Below the pieces are notes generated by a model. The model saw only the letters and a list, made by a program, of their open reading frames with translations. It was not told the DNA's origin and made no database searches. Below are positions 31,516 to 43,012 of a stretch of DNA of 64,000 bases, one piece after another. The stretch's first letter is position 1, and the number at the start of each line of letters is the position of its first letter. Source of the stretch: Parietaria judaica (Eukaryota; Streptophyta; Magnoliopsida; Rosales; Urticaceae). The translations under genes and the position numbers were made by a program. The stretch is taken from assembly GCA_954871525.1 (NCBI GenBank), contig OX940864.1:8674001-8738000 (forward strand), written 5' to 3'.

Positions 31516-34500
31516 GCAGTCCGAGGACGCGGACAGGGTCGTGGACGAGGTCGAGGTCGGGACATGCGAGGTCGCGGCAGTGGATCTACCCGTCAGGAAG
31601 GCACGACCAGGAGAGACAAGAGCACAGTGAAGTGCTACAATTGTCAGAAGCTTGGGCACTTTGCATCTGAGTGCCGGAGCAGGAACCAGGGCGAAGAGGC
31701 GAATCTAGCAAGATTCCCAGACGACCAGCCGACATTGTTGTTTGCCGAGCAGGAAACGCACCTGGACGAACAGAATGACGAGTGTGACGCCAAGGCCCGG
31801 GCAGAAGTGATCAGTGTGCCGATCAGCCCAGAGGCCGAGCAGACCTGTCCGGAGGAGACCAGCGAGAAGGTTTTCCTCATCGAGGATAAGGTTATTGCAA
31901 ACCTCCTCGTAGACGGAGAGAAGAAGGTCAGTACCGACATATGGTACTTAGACAACGGAGCTAGCAACCACATGACTGGGGACCGAGCTAAGTTTGAAGA
32001 GCTCGATGAGAAGATCACGGGCAGCGTGAAATTCGGCGACGGATCAGTCGTAGAAATCAGAGGCAGAGGGTCGATCCTGTTCGAGTGCAAGAATGGCGAC
32101 CAGCGTCTGATGACCCAGGTGTATCTCATCCCGAAGTTGAAGAGCAACATCATCAGTCTAGGACAGATGACTGAGATCGGGAACACGGTGTTGCTGCAAG
32201 GGTCCTACCTGAAGATGTGGACCACGGAAGGAGAGCTGTTGATGAAGGTGGAGCGAACACCCAACAGACTCTACAAGATTCTCCTGAAGATGTGTCAGCC
32301 CGTCTGTCTTATGGCATCAATGGCGGACCCGGCTTGGCTATGGCACGCACGGCTCGGACACGTGAATTTTCACGCGCTCAAGATGATGGGCGAGAAGAAG
32401 ATGGCCTTCGGGGTTCCCAAGATAGAACACCCCGACCAGCTATGTGAATGCTGCATGATCGCAAAGCAGGCGAGGATACCGTTTCCGATCAAGGCCAGGT
32501 TCCGAGCAGAGAAACCCTTACAGTTGGTGCACGCAGATCTATGTGGTCCAGTCACCCCAGCAACTTTGGCAGGTAACAAGTACTTTCTTTTACTTGTTGA
32601 TGATTACAGTCGCTGGATGTGGGTTTATATGCTTAAGGAGAAAAATGGAGCCTTTGAGGTCTTCATGAAGTTCAAGAAGATCGTGGAGAATGGCTCGGTG
32701 CACAGGTTAAAGGTCTTGCGTACAGACCGAGGAGGAGAATTCACTTCCCAGCAGTTCGGAGAGTTCTGCGACCAGGAAGGAGTTCAACATCACCTGTCTG
32801 CACCCCACACGCCCCAGCAGAATGGCGTAGTGGAAAGGCGAAACCGAACTGTGATGAACACAGCGAGGAGCTTGCTCAAGAGCATGCAAGTTCCAGCCCG
32901 GTTTTGGGCAGAAGCAGTAAGTCATGCGGTCTACCTGCTTAATCGTTTGCCGACCAAAGCGCTAGGAGAGCGTACCCCCTACCAGGCGTGGAAAGGGAAG
33001 AAACCCCACTTAGAACACTTGAAAGTGTTCGGGTGCACCGCACACGTGAAGATTGCGGGGCCACATCTCAAGAAGCTGGAAGACCGGAGTCAGAAGATGG
33101 TGTACCTTGGAGTTGAAGAAGGAAGCAAGGCACACAGACTCTACGATCCACGACGCGGCAGACTCCAAGTGAGCAGAGATGCTGTGTTCGAAGAGGAGAT
33201 GAAGTGGGATTGGCGCGACGAGAATGGAGAACCCGAGCAGAACTCAGTGGAGTTCATTGTCGAAGACGACCAGGATGTTGCCGAGCAAGAGAAGCCCGGA
33301 ACACCCAGCTCGGGAACAGTCTTGCCAGAAACGAGGGAACCCAGCCCGGGAGAGAGCACCCCGGATACACCCAGGACACCAAGTCCGAGCAGGACCAGCC
33401 CGTCCAGCTCGGGAGATTCCTCCATAAAAGACGGCCCAAGAGGATTCCGACCTCTAGCAGACGTTTACGATCAGACTCAAGAAGTGGAGATGAGCCTGGA
33501 GGAACTTTCTTTGTTGTGTGCAGAAGAACCAGCCAATTACCAGGAGGCAGCAGCCGAGCAGGAGTGGCAGGAAGCAATGAAGAAGGATATGGAGTCCATT
33601 GAGAAGAACAGGACATGGGAGCTTACCGACCTGCCCAAAGGTCATAATCCCATCGGCCTGAAGTGGGTGTATAAGCTGAAGAAGGACACTGAGGGGAATG
33701 TCCTTAAGCACAAGGCAAGGCTGGTAGCTAAAGGCTACGTGCAGAGGAAAGGCATAGACTTTGAGGAAGTCTTTGCTCCAGTAGCAAGACTGGACACGAT
33801 CAGACTCATCCTAGCCCTAGCAGCTCATCGAGGTTGGGAAATTCACCATCTGGATGTCAAATCGGCATTCCTAAACGGTGACCTCGAAGAAGAAGTGTAC
33901 GTCAAGCAACCAGAGGGGTTCGGCGTCACGGGCAAGGAGCAGAAGGTGTACAAGCTATCCAAGGCCTTATACGGGTTAAAACAAGCACCAAGAGCGTGGA
34001 ACATCCGCCTTGACAAGAGCTTGAAGAATCTTGGATTCACAAAGTGCTTGAGCGAGCAGGCAGTCTACACCAGGAGTACCGGGCAGGAAACTCTGATCGT
34101 GGGAGTGTATGTGGACGACCTGATCGTCACAGGATCCAGCGCAGGAGGCGTAGATGGGTTCAAGCAGCAGATGATGGCCGAATTCGAGATGAGTGACCTC
34201 GGATTACTTTCGTACTACCTTGGTCTCGAGGTGAAACAGAAGAAGGACTGCATTACGCTGAAGCAGTCGGCCTACGCGAAGAAGATCCTTAAACAGTTCG
34301 AGATGGCAAACTGTAACTCGAGCAAGTACCCTATGGAGGCGAAGCTGCAGCTCGGGAAGGATGCTGAAGGGAGAAGAGTGGATCCCACGGAGTACAGACG
34401 CGTGATCGGGTGCCTGAGGTATCTCACCCACACCCGACCAGACATTTCACACGCAGTCGGGATAGTCAGTCGATACATGGAGAAGCCCACGAGTGCACAC

Positions 34501-35379
34501 CAGCAGACGGTGAAGCACATCTTGCGTTACGTGAAGGGCACGACGGACTACGGGATCCAGTACAACCGAGGAAGTGGAGCAGAAGTACTAGTCGGCTTTA
34601 CGGACAGTGATCTGGCCGGTGATATCGATGACAGGAAGAGTACCGGAGGGATGGCGTTCTACCTCAACGGAAACCTGATCACCTGGCAGTCTCAAAAGCA
34701 GCAGACAGTAGCTCTATCCTCATGCGAAGCAGAGTTCATGGCGGCAACCGCAGCAGCATGTCAAGCTATGTGGTTGAAGGGGCTACTTAGTGAAGTGACC
34801 GGATCCGAGCAGAGACCAGCTACTCTCTACGTGGACAACAAGTCTGCAATTGCGTTGATGAAGAATCCAGTGTTCCATGGACGGAGCAAACACATTGACA
34901 CGAAGTTTCACTACATTCGTGAGTGTGTGGAGAAGCGAGAGATCATCGTGGAGTTCGTCAACACGAGGGAGCAACGGGCAGACATCCTCACCAAGGCTTT
35001 GGCGAGAGTGAAGTTCGCGGAGATGAGAGAGTTGCTCGGAGTAAAGAGTGTAGCAAGTCAAGCTTACGGGGGAGAATGTGAGCTTAAGCTTGACTTAGTC
35101 CGGGTGACGACCAGAACCCAGGACGGGCAGAAACACTTGCGAGGAGTCAGCCCGGGTACCGACCAGAACAGAAGACGGACAGCTGTTCAGCCCAGCTCGG
35201 GTGAACACGAGCAGAACGTCCGGATAGAAGGCAAGCCCGGCCAGAGGCAGACGAGCAGGCCAGCTCGGGGACAGAGAAGCTGTCCGGGCAGGAAAAGGAA
35301 ACTCTACCCAGAAAGGAAGACGCGTAGCTTGAGGAGCAAGCAAATCAAGTCAAAGATTTGGCGAGATTATTTAGGGTAG
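31516..35379 (+). CDS. Copia gag-3' / pol polyprotein, open after a single in-frame stop
   Basis: Same frame as gag, open from 31516 to the TAG at 35377-35379. Order: an RG-rich linker; a CCHC zinc knuckle ([14 protein letters not shown], 31633-31674); an aspartic protease with [13 protein letters not shown] (active site at 31951, DNG in place of the commoner DSG/DTG); GAG-pre-integrase and an HHCC-type region; an integrase with Asp at 32536, Asp at 32725 and Glu at 32833 (D,D-35-E spacing exact); a reverse transcriptase with YVDD at 34108-34119; and RNase H ([33 protein letters not shown]). All catalytic residues are present. The frame does not stop before the 3' LTR and reads ~100 codons into it, adding a basic, non-conserved tail. 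Expression would need readthrough of the TGA or another copy in trans. Confidence 0.93.
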   Translation, partial: AVRGRGQGRGRGRGRDMRGRGSGSTRQEGTTRRDKSTVKCYNCQKLGHFASECRSRNQGEEANLARFPDDQPTLLFAEQETHLDEQNDECDAKARAEVISVPISPEAEQTCPEETSEKVFLIEDKVIANLLVDGEKKVSTDIWYLDNGASNHMTGDRAKFEELDEKITGSVKFGDGSVVEIRGRGSILFECKNGDQRLMTQVYLIPKLKSNIISLGQMTEIGNTVLLQGSYLKMWTTEGELLMKVERTPNRLYKILLKMCQPVCLMASMADPAWLWHARLGHVNFHALKMMGEKKMAFGVPKIEHPDQLCECCMIAKQARIPFPIKARFRAEKPLQLVHADLCGPVTPATLAGNKYFLLLVDDYSRWMWVYMLKEKNGAFEVFMKFKKIVENGSVHRLKVLRTDRGGEFTSQQFGEFCDQEGVQHHLSAPHTPQQNGVVERRNRTVMNTARSLLKSMQVPARFWAEAVSHAVYLLNRLPTKALGERTPYQAWKGKKPHLEHLKVFGCTAHVKIAGPHLKKLEDRSQKMVYLGVEEGSKAHRLYDPRRGRLQVSRDAVFEEEMKWDWRDENGEPEQNSVEFIVEDDQDVAEQEKPGTPSSGTVLPETREPSPGESTPDTPRTPSPSRTSPSSSGDSSIKDGPRGFRPLADVYDQTQEVEMSLEELSLLCAEEPANYQEAAAEQEWQEAMKKDMESIEKNRTWELTDLPKGHNPIGLKWVYKLKKDTEGNVLKHKARLVAKGYVQRKGIDFEEVFAPVARLDTIRLILALAAHRGWEIHHLDVKSAFLNGDLEEEVYVKQPEGFGVTGKEQKVYKLSKALYGLKQAPRAWNIRLDKSLKNLGFTKCLSEQAVYTRSTGQETLIVGVYVDDLIVTGSSAGGVDGFKQQMMAEFEMSDLGLLSYYLGLEVKQKKDCITLKQSAYAKKILKQFEMANCNSSKYPMEAKLQLGKDAEGRRVDPTEYRRVIGCLRYLTHTRPDISHAVGIVSRYMEKPTSAHQQTVKHILRYVKGTTDYGIQYNRGSGAEVLVGFTDSDLAGDIDDRKSTGGMAFYLNGNLITWQSQKQQTVALSSCEAEFMAATAAACQAMWLKGLLSEVTGSEQRPATLYVDNKSAIALMKNPVFHGRSKHIDTKFHYIRECVEKREIIVEFVNTREQRADILTKALARVKFAEMRELLGVKSVASQAYGGECELKLDLVRVTTRTQDGQKHLRGVSPGTDQNRRRTAVQPSSGEHEQNVRIEGKPGQRQTSRPARGQRSCPGRKRKLYPERKTRSLRSKQIKSKIWRDYLG

Positions 35380-35634
35380 TTTCCTGATTTTGTGCGATTC
35401 TGTTAGCTAGGGTTTCCGTCTACAAGAGGCTATATAAACCTAGCATGTACACATTGTAAAGTGTCGATTGTATAGTTGCTGAGTCCATTAGAGTTTGAGT
35501 TTATCTCCTTGTATTTTGCCTTCGAATATTATTAAGAGAATTTCTTCTCCCAAAAGTTTGTGTCCTTTATTTTTCTGTTCGATTTCTTTGGTGTTATTCG
35601 TGTTCTTTGCAGATCTGTGAATTGGGATCCAACA
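35077..35634 (+). repeat. 3' LTR of Copia element
   Basis: Same 558 bp as the 5' LTR apart from T at 35615. The TATA box is at 35431-35438. The first 300 bp are translated as the tail of the pol frame. Confidence 0.96.
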
Positions 35635-35639
35635 GAAAA

Positions 35640-36029
35640 TACCAACTTTTATCTCACGTTATAGACATGTTCATTTTTCGGAGTTGTTTGGTACTTGTCT
35701 ATAACGCGAGAAAAATATATTTGTATTTTGTCCCGCTAAAACAAGGAATGATTATTTAATGTTAGTTTTGAAACACTTTTGATATTTATGCCGCTAATAT
35801 CCTTTTTTTAATTGAATATCCTATATTTAATGTCAAATAAATTATATTTTGACGTGATTTGCATAACAATAGATTTTAGTTTTTTAGCTTTTTTTTTTTT
35901 TTTTGATACATGGTCCCAGAAAGATATGTCGCATCTCATGCTTGTTGAAGTTGAACAATCATTGTCCTTGAAATGAAGTATTCGGCAGGTACTCCAGATC
36001 AAGCAATTGATATTCCACTCTCATATGCC

Positions 36030-36095
<66 letters not shown>

Positions 36096-36929
36096 TATGA
36101 AATAATTGAAAGTATGAGAAAAAGAAACAAAATATGGGTTTAGATTTTAGAATGTTTCAAATATCTTTTGTCAGAAAGTATTGATTTGACTCCATAAGTT
36201 GGACCTCACCACCCCATAATAATTTATATTTAAAAAAAAAAGAACACAATGTTCCCAATTTCCCATAGGTACTTTTTCGCTAACCTTCTATTTTATTTAA
36301 ATCGATATATATGTATTAATTTTAAATTAATTAAAAAATACGATTTTTTCAGAACATTAAATATTATATACTTTTAATTTCCATTTCAATTCAAACAATT
36401 CATCAATGAAATGAATTATTATATTAATAAAGATTTTTGTATAATTTTTATGAATATATTAATTTAATTAATTATTTAGTTCATAAATTAATAATTATAT
36501 TTCAATATATTATATTTTAAATTTATTATAAATTTTGGATTATAATATTTATATAAAAAAACACATATTTTCACACTTTTCATTGGATGATCGTCGCGTC
36601 GCAAGTTTTTCAAAGATATAATATGAACCGATCCGATGCGAGAAAAAAATATTATGGAGTTTTGAAAATTTAAAAAGGAGAGAGAAAAATATAATAAGAT
36701 AGAGAGTGTGAAATAAGCGAAGAAAAACGTGAGAGATAGATAAAAAATGAGATGCATGAAAATAATTAATGAGATGAGAGTGAAGATCATATATGAAGAT
36801 GTTTAACGAAAAAAAAAAAACAAATGCATTGCCTGACCCATTAAAATTGAGAAGTTCATTAAATTCAAACTAACATACATGTACATGTTCTTATAATAAT
36901 CCCATTTATTTATAACACACATTAGATAA
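35640..36929. other. Intergenic A/T-rich spacer with (CT)n(TA)n microsatellite
   Basis: A (CT)n run with short breaks at about 36029-36068 passes into (TA)n at 36069-36095. T- and A-runs are common. No gene seen. Confidence 0.5.
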
Positions 36930-37982
36930 TCTATATATATAAAAAAGGAAAATCTCACATAGATGACATGGCAACATAGAGGAGCAAAGATTCAAAAATA
37001 CTATTTTTTCAGAATTTTGAATTTTTTTTCATGAAAAAATGATTTTGCAATTAAGTTCTTCAGTTTCTTATTTAACGTGTGGAAAGCAATAATAACATTT
37101 AGTTGCACCTTTATGGAAAGCAATAGTCACATCTTCAAATTTAACTTGTGTAAAAATGCTTCTAGAACTTCTTAAGTAATTCATTAATTACTTTGATATA
37201 TCACACACCCTATACATATATGCGCCAACATATATCCTCTTTAATGCAGACAGAAGTTATAAGTGCTAATACATATCCCTGGCTATTATCTTGCTAACCG
37301 GCAGAAGTTCATGGATTTTTATTTTTATTTTTTGTCTTTTGAATTCCAGTCTTTAATACATATTATATATATAGCTTATAAATAGATGTTTCATGATACG
37401 ATCTTTTCAATCTCTAAATATTATTTTTTTCTCTTCTTCTTTTTCCTGCTTAGAATTATTTTATCTTTTTAAAATCTAAACCTTTGTAACTAATAGATTG
37501 TCATATCTCATGTGTTTCAAATTAGCAAGTTCGGAGAAAGAAATTAAAGAGACGAAAGTCATTGCCGACAAGGAAAGATGTTGCATCAAGGTAAAGTTCT
37601 CTCATTGTTTCATATAATTTCACGTTTCATGTCATGTTTATGACTAATTAAGTTTGTGAGTACGTATATTTATTTATTTGGGTATTATACTATTATTCAG
37701 TTTGTGAGTTTGTATATTTATTTATTTGAGTATTATAATATTTTATTTGTATATATGTTTTTGTTTTTATTTTCTTATAATATGATATAGCACGTATATA
37801 TCACACATGTATGTATTTACCATTTCCTAAAAAAATTCTTCTAAGAGGAAAAAAACTGGCATTTCACATGTATTTTATTAAGTATCATGCACAAAATTTA
37901 TGTATATATAAAAGAAAGATTTGTAGTGTAGTAGTTGAGGTGGCAAGATATAGATGTAAAGATTTTGAAATTCTCTTTTTAC

Positions 37983-38628
37983 TAGGGGTGTAACCGGAGC
38001 GGATATCCGGTTTTTCGGAACTATCCGAATCCGGATCCGAAAATCCGGATATCCGAAAATAGATATCCTCCGGATATTCGGAAATCCGGATATCTGTTTT
38101 CAAAACCCGGATCCGGATATTATCCGAATATCCGGATCCGGTTTTTATTTATTAAAAAAAAATTAAAAAGTTAATTTTAACCACTAAAAAACCCGTACAA
38201 GTCTACATATTTTCCCGTTGTCCAAAAAACCGAACAACTCTAATACATATTGTCACATAATACATATAAAATTAAAAATGCATTCAAATCGCCGTCTTCA
38301 TTCCGCACCATCTTTTCTTCATTCCCGTGCATCATCAAGCGTCAACATCATCATCAAAATAATACATATTGTCACATAATACATATAAAATTAAAATGAA
38401 TGAGTGTCGAAGAGTAACCCTAATTAGTAACATAAAAAATATTAATTAAAATATTAAAATAAACCGGGTTTTAAACCGGATCCGGATATCCGGATTTTTA
38501 AATACCAAAACCCTTATCCGAATCCGATTTTAAATCCGGATCCGGATATCCGTATCCGGATTTCGGATTTTAAAATCGGATGCGGGTGCGGATTTAAAAC
38601 CGGATTCCGGGTTTTAATTACAGCCCTA
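37983..38628. mobile_element. hAT-type MITE, 646 bp, CGGATATCCG-rich
   Basis: The ends TAGGGGTGTAA and TTACAGCCCTA form inverted repeats. A perfect 8-bp target duplication CTTTTTAC (37975-37982; 38629-38636) marks hAT mobilisation. Both subterminal parts are packed with CCGGATATCCG / GGATCCGGATAT words, likely transposase-binding sites. No coding frame. A short direct repeat (AATACATATTGTCACATAAT) lies at 38242 and 38361. Confidence 0.9.
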
Positions 38629-38670
38629 CTTTTTACAGATTTTTACATTTTCTTATAAAAAATAAAAAAA

Positions 38671-39917
38671 GGGAAATTTGCGGCGAAAATCATTGAAGTC
38701 ATCAAACTATTGCAAATAAATCACTAACGTTAATTCTTTGCGGCGAAAATCACCGACGTCAGGTTTTTTTTACAAATGCAATCTGATGGGGTTAAATGAC
38801 ACGTGGGCTCGCCACGGTGGACGCCATGTCACGCTCTCATCATACATGGCACTCGCCACTTGTCTGAAACAATGATAACTCAAGAAAAAATTAAAATAAA
38901 CTTGAGGGTTTAATAAGCAATTAAACAAACTTGATAAGTAAATGTAAATGTGATAGTCCTTTGAAAAACACACAGCGAAGAAACTTCATAGCCATTGATG
39001 ATCCCACGCTCGCCTCTTGAAGAACGCAACCTTGACGAGCGCCGACGATGGTTGTTCTCCGACCTATCGGAGGCACTAAACCTAAATACGGTCAGTGTTC
39101 TTTTGGATTCACACTTAATTTTTTATTATTATTTTGGGTTTCTAGGGTTTTTAGATTTTCATCGAGAAAGAATAAGAAATAAACCAAACGATCTTTTGCA
39201 AACCAAATAGATATTCCAAATAATATTAGTAAAGATCGAAGCTAAACGTAACGTATATGGACAAAACTAAATAAATTAATTTTGTGGTCCCAATCTTGCT
39301 TATTTTATTTAGGTTGACAATGCTTCAGTTCTAACTATATTATTCTATTCATTATTTTATATTTTATCTTATTGTGGTCCCAATATCAATGTTGATTTAT
39401 TTATTTATATTGCAGTAAACAAAATTGATGATTTCTTCCAATTCACTACTGTATTTCATCATGGGGGTTTATATAGCTCGATTAATGGACTACAGTCATA
39501 GGATGGAGGGACAGTGAATTACTTTGATTGGTGTGATAAAGATACATTCAGTTTTTTTACATTAGAAGAATTTGCAGAGTCCTTAGATTATCAGAAGCCT
39601 CATGGATTTATTTTCAAGGAAAAATTTCAATCTTTAAGTCAGGGATTGTCCTTAACAAAAGACTAATCTATTTTTGCCATAGATATCTAATTTAATTAAA
39701 CTTTTGCAGTACTTTTGCCGCAAACTGTGGTATTTTTGTCATGTATGCTTGAGAACGTGACATGGCGTCCACCGTGGCAAGCCACGTGTCATTTAACCCC
39801 ATCAGATTGCATTTGTAAAAGAAACCTGACGTCGGTGATTTTCGCCGCAAAGAATTGACATTAGTGATTTATTTGCAATAATTTGACGACTTCAATGATT
39901 TTCGCCGCAAATTTCCC
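38671..39917 (+). mobile_element. MULE (Mutator-like element) with long TIRs, 1247 bp
   Basis: Terminal inverted repeats of about 170 bp begin GGGAAATTTGCGGCGAAAAT and end in the reverse complement (ATTTTCGCCGCAAATTTCCC). They contain mirrored GACGTCAGG / CCTGACGTC and GGGGTTAAATGACACGTGG blocks. A 9-bp target duplication ATAAAAAAA (38662-38670; 39918-39926) has the Mutator length, though it is low in complexity. The interior holds a relic of a mudrA-type transposase N terminus, so this is a deletion derivative of a coding MULE. Confidence 0.88.
38995..39630 (+). pseudogene. mudrA-type transposase N-terminal relic
   Basis: At 39427-39630 the frame reads FQFTTVFHHGGLYSS, then DGGTVNYFDWCDKDTFSFFT and LEEFAESLDYQKPHGFIFK, with one internal stop. 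This is the HHGG...GGxVxYFDxxDxDxxS signature of the domain at the start of plant MULE transposases. A separate G/C-richer piece at 38995-39100 (EERNLDERRRWLFSDLSEAL) may be an upstream exon or captured DNA, joined through possible splice sites (GT near 39090, TTGCAG ending at 39416). The zinc-finger and catalytic domains are missing. Confidence 0.65.
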
Positions 39918-40071
39918 ATAAAAAAAAAAATCAAATCCACTGCGCTCTCTATTTGCTATGTATTATCAATTCAATTCGATTATCATCAGTTCTATATTTA
40001 TTGCACATCTCATATACTCATATTTTATTTGTTGAAACAAAATCATCCGCATAGTCATATTGAGAGAGAAA

Positions 40072-40072
<1 letters not shown>

Positions 40073-40128
<56 letters not shown>

Positions 40129-40130
40129 GA
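40073..40130. repeat. (ATT)n microsatellite
   Basis: An uninterrupted run of ATT/TTA trinucleotides, about 19 units. Confidence 0.95.
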
Positions 40131-40427
40131 GATATGCATGGTGAAAAAAGATGGTTTATATTTTTTTTTCCTTGGAAACAACTAATCAGCCAAATATGAG
40201 TCTTCTTTTCATTTTCTATTTGTGATATATAGCTGAATACATGTGATATTTATAGATGTATAATATTTAATATATGTAATGATGTATAATATTTAGAATA
40301 TTCATCTTGCATCTTGCATCTTGCATCATGCTCTTTTTTATATATACATAAAGTGCATGCATTACCATTTTTTTGCTCCAATTTTTTTTTTTAAACAATT
40401 TATACATAGTCGATATATGTCTGAATA

Positions 40428-40475
<48 letters not shown>

Positions 40476-41890
40476 AAATGGTCTGAATTAATTACATGCT
40501 TTTATCGTAATAACCTCTAATTCAATATATATGATAACATTAACATATATATAAGTGTATATAAAGAGTTTTGAATTAAATCATAAATGACAAATTTTTA
40601 TCTTAATAACCACATAAATTGGATGACTTTTCATTTTAGAGATTAATGTCAAGACTTTTGGTATTACAAGTCTTTTGATTGTCTTACGTTTAGGTTAATA
40701 TATAATTAATTACAGCCTGTTATTAGTTTAATCGCCATTTGCTTTAATGAAATTATAAACGTCAGTAATATTGATGCAGTGAAAATATGATTATACATTC
40801 TTTGTTCTTTATTGAGCCATGTCATCTCGGTGAGATCTTCCATATATATAAATATAAATTTAAGAATCATAAATAACTCATTCAGACCATTTGAAATGCT
40901 TTTACATTGAGCCTTCCTCTACAGCATTGCGGTGCGACTCTAAACTTCAACTTTTGCTCTTATGGGCCTTACTCGGTGTCGATTCAACTCTCACCTTAAT
41001 AGTCTTTTTCGCGAGTCTCTTTAGATTACTTAGTACAATGAGATTTAAACAGAGTATTACAGTTAAGCAATGAAGGAAATTGAGTACAATGAGTTTGATT
41101 CCATATCTCGATTAAAATAAAAAAGAATTATTGAATTAAATCTACAGTTTGAATTTTATTGTATTTCATATTATATCATATTGTTTTATATAGCCTTAAA
41201 ATTAATATTTTGCTGTTATTGCACTCTTCCTATCTTCTTACAGAGGAACTTTATTCCGATAAAGTCCTTTAAATAGATATTGACAATATTATTTTTGGAA
41301 TAGAATTTATTCAGTGGATCCTAAAGTCAACCATAGTAATTTTAAAAATGTAAAATTCAGTACATTCAATAACAAAGTACCATTCGTATAATGTTTTTAA
41401 ATGATTAACATTGTTACATTTATTTTTTTGTCATAATTTTTTTTAATGATTTTACAATAATATTAGGAATCATAAATATGCTTTTACATTAATTATCACA
41501 TTGCCAAATATTTGACTCACAATAATTGAAAGCTCAAAATTATTTTAAAATTTTCAAAAATAGGCATAGGCTCATATAAAAATAAAATAAAATTGATAAG
41601 ACTAATGTATATAATTTGTTTTTATTTCAACACACAATATAAGGAATAAAAATAATTTTATATATTCATCAAACTTTATAATCGTTACTTTTTACTCAAT
41701 GCAAACACAATGATATATTCCCTCCTCGCAATGGTGTTTTAATTGTTTTTTTCCCTCTATCTTAAGCTATTAAAGTTCTAAATAAAGTTATCGATGATTA
41801 TGTGAAAGTTATATAATTAATTGTTCAATACGTGTTTCAGTTTTATATTACGCTTCAACGTGCCACCACGCTTCGGTGCTTGTCAACTAG

Positions 41891-42573
41891 TTTAATCATA
41901 ATTAGAATGACAATGCTTTATTGGTGGTCGCCACGAACTTCCTCATTGAATTTAATTTAGCAACATGTGTTCGCTTATAAAATTAGAGAACATTATTTTA
42001 AGAAAAAAAAATTATGATGATGTGCTATATTATAGATAAAGAAACTCAAATCACAAAGAAGTGTAACATGAAATATAATTTATTGAGGCTAATCACGTGC
42101 ATCATTGTGCATTAACATTATTTTCATAAAAAACAAATAGAGACTCATAACTCCTTCGGAGTGAATTCGAATTACAACTAAGTTGGTCCCAAACAACAAA
42201 AAAAAAAAAAAGGCTTGTAATATAATAAAGGAAAAATATTCGAGTTTACATAACAAAACAAAAGAGAAGAGAACTAGAAAATCCTACAGGTTTCTCTCAA
42301 ACACATATTGTACTCGATTACAAAAGACGAAATGCAATTCGGAAGGGAAGACCGCCAACATAGACTTGAATTATGAGCACCAAAACTAACAATGCATCAA
42401 CAACACTATTTATCTCTCGCTAAATATAAGATACTCTACAAGAAACCAAATTCGATTTCGTCTAAAAAATAGTTTAATAACAGATGTCGAGTCGCACTCA
42501 ATTTCTTCGTTAGGGGCATTTGTGCGTTGATTATCGTTAGGGGCATTTGTGCGTAAATCAACTATCCGTGTTT
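41891..42573. other. Intergenic, A/T-rich
   Basis: A short spacer between the Helitron and the LTR element. A local direct repeat (CGTTAGGGGCATTTGTGCGT, about 42512-42555) lies just before the insertion site. No gene. Confidence 0.4.
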
Positions 42574-43012
42574 TGTTGGGGGGATAATATCCTAATCTCG
42601 TTTACGTACTTTGCATGTGGCATGAATTTGTTTTAGTTATTTTCATTAAAATAAATAACATGTATTCCCTAGTCTATGGGAAGAAATAGCTTGGTATTTG
42701 ACTTAGTGGTTTAACGATCATGTGATCGTGGCCAAGAAAATAGGGCATAATTTATTTTCTTCTCTGTTTATTCTGTAATCAATATTTATAAATAAGATCA
42801 GAAAACGCTGCTTGCACTTTAACGCAACACCACAAAAAAGCTCGGCTCTCTCTCTCGAAAATATATCTCGTGTTTATCTCCGAGTGTGAAAGTGTGAGTC
42901 GGTGTGTGTGTTCAATACTTCTCTCTCGCTCGTTTCTGCACCAACAAGTGGTATCAGAGCGTGGTGTTCGATCCAGCCTCTGTAGCCGATCGGTGTTCGA
43001 TCCGCTTCGGCA

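Larger units (their letters stand above)
30195..35634 (+). mobile_element. Copia LTR retrotransposon, full length, very young
   Basis: Complete element of 5440 bp flanked by the exact 5-bp duplication GAAAA (30190-30194; 35635-35639). The LTRs (30195-30752 and 35077-35634) are each 558 bp, begin TGTGAG, end CCAACA, and differ at a single base (C at 30733, T at 35615). The primer binding site TGGTATCAGAGC (30755-30766) matches the 3' end of initiator Met-tRNA. A purine tract (GGGGGAGAA) ends at 35076. Coding order is gag, protease, integrase, RT, RNase H, the Copia order. One in-frame stop separates gag from the rest. Confidence 0.97.
36930..41890 (+). mobile_element. Helitron (non-autonomous), 4.96 kb with nested elements
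   Basis: The 5' end is TCTATATATATAAAAAAGGA, followed by GATGACATGGCAA. The 3' end is CTAG (41887-41890), preceded by a worn hairpin (CCACCACGCTTCGGTGC). It lies between host A (36929) and T (41891) with no target duplication, the Helitron rule. Its ends match the second Helitron at 50911-55328. No Rep/helicase frame is seen. Two other elements (37983-38628 and 38671-39917) sit inside, so its own sequence is about 3.0 kb. The rest is A/T-rich, with (ATT)n and (TA)n tracts and no gene. Confidence 0.75.

Noticed and set aside
40060..40135. CRISPR-like or other spaced repeat array
   Set aside because: Simple ATT microsatellite in plant DNA; no repeat-spacer structure anywhere in the window.
36930..41890. 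Autonomous Helitron
   Set aside because: No Rep (HUH) or helicase motif in any frame; the only coding trace belongs to the nested MULE.
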